Under the pieces are notes generated by a model, which saw only the letters and a list, made by a program, of their open reading frames with translations, searched no databases and was not told the origin of the DNA. Below are positions 9,937 to 17,880 of a DNA stretch of 64,000 nucleotides, in pieces. A program made the position numbers and the translations under genes. Origin of the DNA: Clostridia bacterium (GTDB taxonomy: Bacteria; Bacillota; Clostridia; Lachnospirales; Anaerotignaceae); the NCBI GenBank assembly GCA_910575055.1, contig CAJTDC010000009.1:1-64000 (forward strand). The letters run 5' to 3'. The stretch's first letter is position 1. Each line of letters starts with the position of its first letter.

Positions 9937-10769
9937 AAAATAGAAAAATAATATTTTTGGATATTGATGGGACGTTTACTGTCCCATTAGAAAAACCAAC
10001 ACCATTAGCAATAGAAGCTGTTAGAAAAGCAAGAGAAAATGGACATAAAGTGTTGCTTTGTACAGGACGTAATATGCCAATTATCAGCAAAGATATTTTA
10101 AAAGTAGGATTTGATGGTGTGGTGGCAAGTGCAGGAAGTCACATTGAAGTAGACGAAAAAGTAATTTTTGATAGTCTTCTTGCGGAAGAAGACGTACAGG
10201 AGTGTATGGATATTCTACATAAATTTGGTGTTTATTGTCGTATTGAAGATCCTTATGGTATGTATATGGATTTGGAAATGGAGAAACTTGTAAAAAAAGC
10301 TGTTCCAAATAAAACAAATTCAGAGCTAATACGAATGAAAAAGGAATTAGAAACAGGCGTTGGTATACAACCTTATTCAAAGTATTCCAAAATGGGAGCA
10401 TATAAAGTATGTTTTATTTGTATGGATTTAAAAGATATAGAAAAAACAAAACCTTATCTTGAAAGCAGATTTAATTATGTGATACACCCTTATGCAGCAG
10501 ATGCAGTTTCTTTTAATGGAGAGTTAATACGAAAAGGTATGGATAAAGGGGAAGGTATGGAACGTGTTTGTCAGTATTATGGAGCAGAGATGTCTGATAC
10601 AATAGCGTTTGGTGATAGTATGAATGATTATCAAATGTTTATTTGTGCAGGTACAGCAGTTGCTATGGGAAATGCCTGTAAGGAATTAAAACAAATTGCA
10701 AATAGCATTTGTGAAAATGTAGAAAATGATGGTATTTATTATGAATTGAAAAGAATGGAATTAATCTAA
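9933..10769 (+). CDS. HAD-superfamily Cof-type sugar phosphatase
   Basis: A 278-residue Cof-type (IIB subclass) haloacid dehalogenase-like phosphatase. Motif I is FLDIDGTF near residue 9-16, motif II is in LLCTGRN, and motif III/IV is AFGDSMNDYQMF near the C-terminus. These enzymes dephosphorylate sugar phosphates or other small phosphates in the cytoplasm. The ATG overlaps the stop of the upstream PTS gene, so it is translationally coupled and the last gene of the alpha-glucoside operon. A role in relieving sugar-phosphate stress or processing the hydrolase product is inferred from context only. Confidence 0.88.
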   Translation: MKNRKIIFLDIDGTFTVPLEKPTPLAIEAVRKARENGHKVLLCTGRNMPIISKDILKVGFDGVVASAGSHIEVDEKVIFDSLLAEEDVQECMDILHKFGVYCRIEDPYGMYMDLEMEKLVKKAVPNKTNSELIRMKKELETGVGIQPYSKYSKMGAYKVCFICMDLKDIEKTKPYLESRFNYVIHPYAADAVSFNGELIRKGMDKGEGMERVCQYYGAEMSDTIAFGDSMNDYQMFICAGTAVAMGNACKELKQIANSICENVENDGIYYELKRMELI

Positions 10770-10790
10770 AATATATATTATTTTATTAAG

Positions 10791-10826
10791 TATGCCTAAC
10801 AAAATTTTAAAATTTTGTTAGGCATA
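10791..10826. terminator. Perfect palindrome between convergent genes
   Basis: A 36-base perfect palindrome (arms TATGCCTAACAAAATTTT) lies between the HAD gene (plus) and the PTS gene (minus). It would form an 18-bp stem without a proper loop, or slightly shorter with one, and probably terminates transcription in both directions. It has no strong T-run on either side. Confidence 0.6.
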
Positions 10827-10867
10827 AAATGATATTACTATGTAAATCAAATTAAAAAAATTAATAT

Positions 10868-12829
10868 TTATTTTTCTTCTATTGATATTATTTTTTCATT
10901 TTGTTTTGTTACTCCAGTTTTTAATATTTTAAAATGTGGGTAATCACTGCTATTTGTCAGTAATACAGCAGAAGTTGTACTATATCCAGCTTTTTTGATT
11001 TTTTCTATATCAAATGTCAAAAGTTTTTGTCCAGCTTTGACTTTTTCCCCTTCTTTTACAAAAGGTTTAAAGCCATCTCCTTTCATTTTTACAGTATCAA
11101 TACCAACGTGAATTAAAACTTCCATTCCATCTGGACCAGTAATACCAATAGCATGAAGTGTTTCTGCTAAAGAAGTAATTTCACCATTGCAAGGAGCTAC
11201 TACTTCTCCTGTTTCTGGTTCTACACCAACACCATCTCCTAACATACCAGAAGCAAATGTTTCATCAGGTATATTTTCTCTTGTAATAATATTTCCTTGT
11301 ATAGGAGCATAAAGTACTTTTTCTACATTCTCCATATCTACTATGTTACTTTTTACTTCTACAACAGGAGTACTTGTATTTGGTACTGTTTCTTTTTTCA
11401 TTTCTTTTTTTCCTAATATTCCACCTAACAATGTTGTAGCAATAAAGGAAGCTATTGTTGCAACAATCATAGAAATAATAAACTGGAACATACAATCAGG
11501 CCTAATACAAATCACACCAATAATACCACAAGGACCTTGTGAAACAGATAATACACCCATAAGTGTTGCATAAGCAGCTCCAATGCCACCACCAATCAAT
11601 GAGCCATAAAAAGGATATCTTAATTTTAAATTAACACCAAATATTGCTGGTTCTGTAATTCCTAAAAATGCAGAAATACCAGAAGCAGAAGCTAAACTTT
11701 TCATTTTTGCATCGTGTTTCATTTTAAACATAACCGCTAATGCAGCAGCACCTTGTGCACAGTTTGCAGCGGCAACAACTGCAAATGTAGGAGAACCACC
11801 TAATGTTCCAATGTTAGCAAGTATTTGTGTTTCAGCAGTTACTAAACTATGGTGCATACCTGTGATAACCAATAATGGATATGTAACACCATAAATTAAA
11901 CCACCAATAGCACCTAAATCAAAGAATAACCACATAACTGCATTTGTCATAGCATCGCCAACACCCCTCATAACAGGGCCAATAAACAAGAAAGTCAATG
12001 CACCAGCAATTAAAACAGATAAAAGTGGTGTAACAATATTATCTAGCATCGCAGGAACGACTTTGCGAAGTCTTTTTTCAACAAATGCTAAACAGAAAGA
12101 TGATGCAATAACAGGAAGAACCGTTCCTTGATAACCTACTTTAGCAACAGAAAGTCCAAATATTTCCCAATAGGGTACTGTTCCATCTAACAACGCTTGA
12201 CCATAACTATAACCATTCATTAAATCAGGATGTATCATAATTGCTCCAATAACTGCTCCAAGTATAGGCGTTGCACCAAAAATCTTAGCAGCAGAAAAGC
12301 CAATCAATACTGGCAGAAATGTAAATCCAGCATTGGAAAATAGATTTACCATTTCTGCAAAATCTTTTATAGCTGGAAATGCTTCTACAAGTGATTTATC
12401 TGCAACAAACATACCTTGTGCAGTCAATATATTGTTAATACCCATCAATAAACCAGAAGCAACCAACGCTGGCAAAATAGGAACAAATACATCTGCAAGT
12501 GTTTTTAGCAATTTTTGTATAGGGTTCATTTTTTTTGCTGCCTGCTGTTTTAATTCTTCTTTTGTCATTTCAGTGATATTAGCCATTTTAATAAATTCAG
12601 CATAAACTTTATTTACAATACCAGTTCCCAATATAATTTGAAACTGTCCGCCATTGTTAAAGTTGCCTTTTACAAGGTCAATATCGTCTAAAGCATCTTT
12701 ATTAATTAAAGACTCATTTTTTAAAACAAGTCTAAGACGTGTTGCACAATGTGCTGCACTTGCAATATTATCTTTTCCGCCCATACACTCTAAAATTTCT
12801 TGTGCCGTTTTTACATATTTGTCTTCCAT
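10868..12829 (-). CDS. PTS glucose/sucrose-family EIIBCA, intact
   Basis: A 653-residue three-domain PTS permease that imports and phosphorylates a sugar, probably sucrose from context. IIB spans about 1-90 with the phosphocysteine in ASAAHCATRLRL. IIC spans about 105-460 with ~10 membrane segments and the family block TGMHHSL. A linker is followed by crr-type IIA from about 500 with the phosphohistidine in VLIHVGIDTVKM. AGGAGG precedes the ATG. It is the last gene of the minus-strand cluster GH32-MBL-EIIBCA facing the LacI gene. IIBC is closely similar to the dead paralogue at 7983-9936 and serves as a guide to that gene's lesions. Confidence 0.92.
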   Translation of the reverse strand: MEDKYVKTAQEILECMGGKDNIASAAHCATRLRLVLKNESLINKDALDDIDLVKGNFNNGGQFQIILGTGIVNKVYAEFIKMANITEMTKEELKQQAAKKMNPIQKLLKTLADVFVPILPALVASGLLMGINNILTAQGMFVADKSLVEAFPAIKDFAEMVNLFSNAGFTFLPVLIGFSAAKIFGATPILGAVIGAIMIHPDLMNGYSYGQALLDGTVPYWEIFGLSVAKVGYQGTVLPVIASSFCLAFVEKRLRKVVPAMLDNIVTPLLSVLIAGALTFLFIGPVMRGVGDAMTNAVMWLFFDLGAIGGLIYGVTYPLLVITGMHHSLVTAETQILANIGTLGGSPTFAVVAAANCAQGAAALAVMFKMKHDAKMKSLASASGISAFLGITEPAIFGVNLKLRYPFYGSLIGGGIGAAYATLMGVLSVSQGPCGIIGVICIRPDCMFQFIISMIVATIASFIATTLLGGILGKKEMKKETVPNTSTPVVEVKSNIVDMENVEKVLYAPIQGNIITRENIPDETFASGMLGDGVGVEPETGEVVAPCNGEITSLAETLHAIGITGPDGMEVLIHVGIDTVKMKGDGFKPFVKEGEKVKAGQKLLTFDIEKIKKAGYSTTSAVLLTNSSDYPHFKILKTGVTKQNEKIISIEEK

Positions 12830-12870
12830 ATTTCTCTTCCTCCTTTGTGCTATATTGATAATGATATAAT

Positions 12871-13707
12871 TTATGATAAAGATATTTCCATTCCATCATA
12901 AGCTGCAATCATACCATTTTTTTGTGCAAATTCTTCTAAATCTTTGTGGCTCATATTTCCATTATGTGAAAAATGATTGATAACTTTTATGCTATCAGAA
13001 TGGATACAACCTTTTTCTTCTAATAATGCAGCAAATGTAACAGCGTCTGGCAATCCCATATGATAACATTCAGAATGGTTTTTACCCATAGTTGCATCTA
13101 ATGAAATCAAATCAAATTTGTGGTTAAAAATCCATTTTTTTGCTTCTTCACTTAAATTCAAACCAGTATCATGTCCATATAAAATCCATTTTCCATCTTT
13201 TTCGATAGCATAAATAAAACAGCTTTCTCTTTTATCATGGTCTGCTGGAATAGGTGTGATATGATAGCCATCTGCTATAAAATCAGTAAAAGGCTCTAAC
13301 TTAATAAATTTAACTGCATCATCTAATGGGTGAACTTTAAATCTTTCTATCAATATCGCATCATAAAACGCTTTTTCTACTGCTTCATTACCATATACGT
13401 GTAACATTCCCTCTGCATTATGTCCAAAATGTTCATGACGATGAATAAGTTCTACAGGGAAAAAGTGGTCCATATGAGAATGTGTAATTAGTAAATGTTG
13501 AATTTTTCCCATATTTAGAGAATAATTCAAAGCGTGCATATAGCTGTCTGGCGGAAAATCAATCAAAATTTTACCATCTATAATTGACTGTGTTCGGGTA
13601 CGAAGCTCCTTTCCTTTTGTTTTTCTTGCATTTTGACAGATTTCACAGCCACAAAATAAAGCTGGCAATCCTTCTGCTGCCGCAGTACCTAAATATTGTA
13701 TTTTCAT
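12871..13707 (-). CDS. PhnP-like MBL-fold metallohydrolase
   Basis: A 278-residue metallo-beta-lactamase-fold hydrolase. The metal site HxHxDH is THSHMDHF, followed by GHDTG and a C-terminal HFSH block. The N-terminal CGCEICQNARK resembles the structural zinc site of PhnP-type phosphodiesterases. Known relatives hydrolyse cyclic phosphodiesters. No C-P lyase genes are present; instead it lies between the GH32 hydrolase and the sucrose-type PTS gene, 18 bases after GH32, and so appears to be part of that operon. Its substrate there is unknown. GGAGGG precedes the ATG. Confidence 0.82.
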   Translation of the reverse strand: MKIQYLGTAAAEGLPALFCGCEICQNARKTKGKELRTRTQSIIDGKILIDFPPDSYMHALNYSLNMGKIQHLLITHSHMDHFFPVELIHRHEHFGHNAEGMLHVYGNEAVEKAFYDAILIERFKVHPLDDAVKFIKLEPFTDFIADGYHITPIPADHDKRESCFIYAIEKDGKWILYGHDTGLNLSEEAKKWIFNHKFDLISLDATMGKNHSECYHMGLPDAVTFAALLEEKGCIHSDSIKVINHFSHNGNMSHKDLEEFAQKNGMIAAYDGMEISLS

Positions 13708-13725
13708 AATACCCTCCCTCTCTGC

Positions 13726-15213
13726 TTATACGCAGATATCATATTTTATTACATCAATACTAGCGATACCATCAGTATCAAAAATAATTTCATCTGCTTC
13801 CATAGGGGCATAAAATACAGATGTCATTACTTTTTCTCCATCATTGATAAATACCTCAACAGAATGTTTATCTAACAATAAACGTAATTTTAAAATTTCT
13901 TTTTGTTTTTCTTGCATTGGTTCTATATCCATTTTTCTACGACATACAACATCTCTCAGCAATTCTGAATGTGTTCTATCTATTGTCAGGCATTTTCTTC
14001 TATGATTGTATTGCAAAAGCATTTCATATTCCTCATTGTGTGCAAAATGAATTGTAAAATGATGAAAGTCAAATTTTGTAATATTTACTTGCAAATCAAT
14101 TACTCTGCCTTTTATACCTTCCAAATTAACAGCCTCTGATATTTTATGTTGTTTATACTCTACTAAGTTTTTACGATAATTTTCAAATTCTTTTACAGGA
14201 GTTTGATAAATTTTCCCATTTTTCATTTGTAATTCTCTTGGTATTGTCATCATACCAGACCAATTTAAAAAGTCTTTCATAAATTTAGCGTCCCAAGACT
14301 GCATCCAGCCAATCATAATTCTTCTACCATCTGGTGTTAAAAGTGTTTGAGGTGCATAAAAATCTAATCCATAATCAGCAGAAGAAATTTTTTCTCTTTT
14401 AAATTGATATGTAGTATTATCATAATGTCCATATACAAACATAGAATTATTGCCATTATGAAATTCATAACCTTTTGCTCTCATATTTTGAGGAGAAACT
14501 AATAAAATTTGTTTTTCTTGTAAAGAAAAAAAGTCTGGACATTCCCACATTTTTCCATATTCTCCATTGCTTTTATCTAAAACAGTTAAAAATTTCCATT
14601 TTTTTAAATTATTAGATTGAAAAAGAAGAACTTGACCATATCCATCAGCACCACGACTGCCGGCAATAAGATAATAACTATTTCCTTCTTTCCATATTTT
14701 AGGGTCACGAAAATCTTGTATGCTGCTTCCTTCGGGAATATCTAATCCAGTAATAACAGGATTTCCTTCATATTTCTGATAGTTTATACCATCACCTTTT
14801 GCCATACATTGCACTTGTCTATAATCGTGAGAGCCATCATCAAGATAGTGGTCTATAACACCTGTGTAAAATAAAATGTGTTCTTCTCCTTCTTGTATAG
14901 CACTTCCTGAATAGCATCCTCCTTCGTCATAACTTTGGTCTGGTGCCATAGCAATAGGGAGATATTCCCATTTAATAAAATCTTTACTTTTGCAATGTCC
15001 CCAGTGCATAGGACCCCATACATTACTAAATGGGTGGTATTGAAAAAATAAATGATAATCATTTTTATATACAGAAAATCCGTTTGGGTCATTCATCCAC
15101 CCCATTGGAGATGACAAATGATAAACAGGTCTACTTTCAGAAGAGATTTCAGAAACTCCTTTTTTTTCAATTTTTCGTGCTTTTTCTAATGAATTGTTTT
15201 GACTATTTTCCAT
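13726..15213 (-). CDS. GH32 sucrose-6-phosphate hydrolase
   Basis: A 495-residue glycoside hydrolase family 32 enzyme. The nucleophile Asp is in WMNDPNGF, the transition-state Asp in FRDPKIW, and the acid/base Glu in WECPDFF. A C-terminal beta-sandwich of about 150 residues ends with VEVFINDGE. No signal peptide is present, so it acts in the cytoplasm and would cleave sucrose 6-phosphate delivered by the PTS permease two genes downstream. The ATG at 15213 is preferred to an upstream GTG at 15222 because GAG lies eight bases before it and overlaps the GTG. It is first in its operon, with LacI-type operators just upstream. Confidence 0.92.
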   Translation of the reverse strand: MENSQNNSLEKARKIEKKGVSEISSESRPVYHLSSPMGWMNDPNGFSVYKNDYHLFFQYHPFSNVWGPMHWGHCKSKDFIKWEYLPIAMAPDQSYDEGGCYSGSAIQEGEEHILFYTGVIDHYLDDGSHDYRQVQCMAKGDGINYQKYEGNPVITGLDIPEGSSIQDFRDPKIWKEGNSYYLIAGSRGADGYGQVLLFQSNNLKKWKFLTVLDKSNGEYGKMWECPDFFSLQEKQILLVSPQNMRAKGYEFHNGNNSMFVYGHYDNTTYQFKREKISSADYGLDFYAPQTLLTPDGRRIMIGWMQSWDAKFMKDFLNWSGMMTIPRELQMKNGKIYQTPVKEFENYRKNLVEYKQHKISEAVNLEGIKGRVIDLQVNITKFDFHHFTIHFAHNEEYEMLLQYNHRRKCLTIDRTHSELLRDVVCRRKMDIEPMQEKQKEILKLRLLLDKHSVEVFINDGEKVMTSVFYAPMEADEIIFDTDGIASIDVIKYDICV

Positions 15214-15248
15214 ATTTATCACTCTTTCTCTAAAATAATATGAACGAA

Positions 15249-15264
15249 TAATAACCGGTAATGT
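15249..15264. promoter_or_regulatory. Weak LacI-type operator copy
   Basis: TAATAACCGGTAATGT keeps the CCGG centre and the left half of the perfect operator 24 bp away but has several changes in the right half. It is probably an auxiliary site. Confidence 0.4.
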
Positions 15265-15272
15265 AACTGATT

Positions 15273-15288
15273 AAGTAACCGGTTACTT
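15273..15288. promoter_or_regulatory. LacI-family operator (perfect palindrome)
   Basis: AAGTAACCGGTTACTT is a perfect 16-bp palindrome with the central CG step typical of LacI-family operators. It sits 60 bp upstream of the GH32 start and 160 bp from the divergent regulator gene. Confidence 0.85.
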
Positions 15289-15342
15289 TGTATGTTTTAT
15301 GCTATCATTAATTTATTAAAATGTCAACATTTTTCTATAAAA

Positions 15343-15369
15343 AAATAACCAGTTACTTAACTAGTTATA
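15343..15369. promoter_or_regulatory. Second LacI-type operator near the regulator gene
   Basis: AAATAACCAGTTACTT (15343-15358) matches the perfect operator at 14 of 16 positions and is followed by TAACTAGTTA, a smaller palindrome. It lies nearer to the LacI gene and suggests autoregulation and looping with the site at 15273. Confidence 0.7.
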
Positions 15370-15447
15370 TTAACATTGATTTTTTAATATTAAATTGTTA
15401 TACTAAAAAATATTACATTATTGTATTTTTTTCGGAGGTAAATTTTA

Positions 15448-16473
15448 ATGAATAAAAATAAAATAACATTTGCTGATATTGCAAAATATACTAATTTTTC
15501 AAAAACAACAATATCTCGCTATTTTAATAATCCAGACTCTCTTACATTAGAAAATCAAGAAATTATAGCAAAAGCATTAGTTGATTTAGATTATCGCGAA
15601 AATAAATTAGCAAAAGTATTTGCAAATGGTAAAAGCGAATTTGTTGGAATTATTGTTCCGAATTTGTATTTACATTATTACGCTGAAATGTTAAATCAAA
15701 TATTAAATACCTATGAAAAATTTGGTTATAAATTTTTAGTATTTGTTAGTAACAACAATGAAGAAACAGAGCGTAAATATATTCGTGAACTGCTTGCATA
15801 TAAAATTGAAGGTATGATTATTTTAAGTCATACCATTTCTTCGGAAGAACTTGCTTCTTATGATATTCCAATTGTTGTAATTGAACGAGAAGATAAATAT
15901 GTAAATAGTGTAAATACAGATAATTACTTAGGTGCTGTACAAGGGACAACTTTGCTATTTAAAAATAAATGTGATGTTTTATTGCATATTAATTCTATGG
16001 TTTCAAAAGACGTTCCTGCTTATGGACGTATTCAAGGATTTCAAGATATCTGTAGAAAGCACAACATAAAATATGAATTGATTATAAAAGAATTAGAGCA
16101 TTCTCAACAAGAAATCAATCAATGTATGCTTGAAGTATATGAATATGTAAAAAAGAAATATCCAAATCAAAAAAAGGGATTATTTTTGTCAAATGATACC
16201 TATGCAAATAGTATGTTAAATATTATATTTAGAGAATATGGAACATTACCAGATGAATATCGCATTATTGGTTTTGATGATTCTCCTATTGCAATTCAGG
16301 CAATTATGCCAATTAGTACTGTTGCTCAACAAATTGATAAATTAGCATATGAAGCAATGGAAATATTAGTAATACAAATGAATGAAAGAAAAAAACGTTG
16401 TCCTAAACCACAAACAGAGTTAATTCATAAAAATATTATACCTATATTAATTAGACGAAAAACAACAGATTAA
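15448..16473 (+). CDS. LacI-family sucrose regulator
   Basis: A 341-residue LacI/GalR repressor. The N-terminal helix-turn-helix and hinge are FADIAKYTNFSKTTISRYFN with ALVDLDYRENKLAK, and a periplasmic-binding-protein-like effector domain fills the rest. It is divergent from the GH32-MBL-PTS operon, and the shared intergenic region carries palindromic operators, so it very likely represses that operon until a sugar or sugar phosphate is present. GGAGG lies ahead of the ATG. It is intact. Confidence 0.92.
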   Translation: MNKNKITFADIAKYTNFSKTTISRYFNNPDSLTLENQEIIAKALVDLDYRENKLAKVFANGKSEFVGIIVPNLYLHYYAEMLNQILNTYEKFGYKFLVFVSNNNEETERKYIRELLAYKIEGMIILSHTISSEELASYDIPIVVIEREDKYVNSVNTDNYLGAVQGTTLLFKNKCDVLLHINSMVSKDVPAYGRIQGFQDICRKHNIKYELIIKELEHSQQEINQCMLEVYEYVKKKYPNQKKGLFLSNDTYANSMLNIIFREYGTLPDEYRIIGFDDSPIAIQAIMPISTVAQQIDKLAYEAMEILVIQMNERKKRCPKPQTELIHKNIIPILIRRKTTD

Positions 16474-16548
16474 ATAATTATATAAACAAGTAAAAACCAT
16501 TATTTGTATCTTCTTATTTTATCAATTTAATAATATCTTAAAAATTCT

Positions 16549-16576
16549 TTGACAAGAAATGAAAAAATGATATAAT
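16549..16576 (+). promoter_or_regulatory. Sigma-70 promoter of the MATE leader
   Basis: A consensus TTGACA (16549-16554) and consensus TATAAT (16571-16576) are separated by 16 bp. The expected start near 16583 is five bases before the first leader hairpin. Confidence 0.8.
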
Positions 16577-16587
16577 TATAATTAAGA

Positions 16588-16637
16588 TGTGTAGCATAAC
16601 TGCGTAAATCCAATCAGTTTATTGCTACACATTTTTT
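16588..16637 (+). ncRNA. Leader hairpin 1, candidate riboswitch/terminator
   Basis: TGTGTAGCA (16588-16596) pairs with TGCTACACA (16623-16631). An inner AACTG/CAGTT stem closes a loop CGTAAATCCAAT, and six T follow. Loop and outer stem resemble hairpin 2, but the stems differ by compensating changes. Its position at the transcription start and ahead of a MATE gene fits a short termination-type riboswitch; the guanidine-IV (mepA) class is the best guess by genomic context, not by a verified consensus match. Confidence 0.55.
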
Positions 16638-16727
16638 ATTGATTTTTGAATGAAGGTGATGTTTTATAAATTAATTTTTGTTTTTAAAATTAATATTTGT
16701 TAAACTAAATTTGTTTTTTATTGAAGT

Positions 16728-16771
16728 GTGTAGCTTAAAGCATAAATCCAGCTTATAGTTACACTTTTTTA
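16728..16771 (+). ncRNA. Leader hairpin 2, candidate riboswitch/terminator
   Basis: GTGTAGCT (16728-16735) pairs with AGTTACAC (16757-16764), an inner TAA(A)GC/GCTTA stem closes loop ATAAATCCA, and a T-run follows 30 bases before the MATE start. It shares TAAATCCA with hairpin 1 while the stem sequences covary. The two hairpins are 90 bp apart, so the RNA appears to be duplicated in tandem. Confidence 0.55.
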
Positions 16772-16801
16772 TTTTTTACAGAAAGGATAGGTTTTAATTT
16801 T

Positions 16802-17171
16802 ATGAGAGAAAAAACAAACAAAATAAACAAAATGGAAAATATGCCTGTAAATAAACTTATGATTGTTATGGGTATTCCTATAATAATATCTATGGTTTTG
16901 CAAGCTGTATATAATATTTGCAGGAGCAAATATTGCATTTCAAGGAATTTTTCAGGCACTTAACAATAGTTTACAATCTCTTATAATTTCAGCATGTAGA
17001 CAAGTTGTTTTTATATTTCCTATTACATAGATATTTTCCGGTATTGTAAAGAATTTTGAAGTAAATGAGTGTCTTATATGGTTTACGTTTGTTATTGCAG
17101 AGATGATTTCGGCAATAATATCGTGTTTACTTATGAGAAATGTATATAAAAAGGAATGTAAAAATTTTTAA
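16802..17171 (+). pseudogene. MATE efflux transporter, internally deleted
   Basis: The first ~40 residues (NKLMIVMGIPIIISMVLQA) are the N-terminus of a MATE-family sodium/drug antiporter. The sequence then jumps to a C-terminal part (GANIAFQGIFQALNNSLQS, through ISCLLMRNVY), so about 300 of the usual ~450 residues are missing. A TAG at 17028-17030 falls where Trp is expected (PIT-stop-IFSG). The product cannot be a transporter. Its promoter, leader hairpins and ribosome site GAAAGG are still present, so the leader RNA may be transcribed without a functional target gene. Confidence 0.85.
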
Positions 17172-17239
17172 GTAAAAAAGCAAATAACAATTTATTATAT
17201 ATTATTGTGATTAGCCTTTTATTTTAAGGTATTAGATAA

Positions 17240-17272
17240 TTATAGCCAGCAGTTTTTAGTTGCTGGCTATAA
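17240..17272. terminator. Hairpin after the MATE pseudogene
   Basis: TTATAGCCAGCA (17240-17251) and TGCTGGCTATAA (17261-17272) form a perfect 12-bp stem with a 9-base loop between convergent pseudogenes. The flanks are A/T rich but have no long T-run. Confidence 0.7.
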
Positions 17273-17326
17273 TAATTCTTTATAGAGATAAAGTAAACTA
17301 TTTTTTATTATTTTTATTTCACGTTA

Positions 17327-17836
17327 TTAATTTATACTTGAGCCAGCACTTGCTGTCGCTGAAAACATCAGCATCAGTTGTGTTTGAGTAGTTGCTGTTG
17401 TAAGTATATCACTTAACAATGTTCTAACAGATAAAATTTCGGTAAGTGATGGTGTTAAATTAATTAATGTTCTAGCAATTATTGTCATAGATATAGGAGT
17501 TCCTGATGCAAATGGAATAATATCTTCTGTACCTGCAATACTGGTAAGCCTGGTAAAACCAGTTATTCTAGTTGCTTCTGTAGAATTTACATCTCCTAGA
17601 CAATATTTTGGTTCTTGTTCCATTATGTTTTGAATACTTTTTTTGGTTCTACATAGCTTCTTGAATTTGCATTTCTCTGAGCACCTCTTGTACCAGAAAT
17701 ACCCTGTAGTTACATAGAACCAGAACGATCAGTATCTCCTCTATTACTTTGTAGGTCTATGGACTCCTGTTCTCCATTAGTTTGAGAATAACTATGTTTG
17801 TAGTAATAAGGACAACATTGATTTTGATGCTAGTTA
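17327..17836 (-). pseudogene. Collagen-like surface/exosporium protein, heavily mutated
   Basis: Translated piecewise, the minus strand gives a short Cys-rich N-terminus (HQNQCCPYYY), then triplets in which every third residue is or was glycine (GDT, GIS, GTR, GAQ, GDV, GFT), and then the C-terminal block IIPFASGTPISM known from exosporium-type collagen-like proteins. About 16 of 25 glycine positions are replaced, nearly all by Glu, Asp, Ser, Arg or Asn, all reachable from GGN by G-to-A changes. A stop follows GSM, and a frameshift separates the two halves near 17630. The gene is dead. It lies between the MATE pseudogene and the alpha-galactosidase gene. Confidence 0.7.
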
Positions 17837-17880
17837 CTATTTTTAGTATTGAAATTTTTACGATAAAAATTTACATTTTT

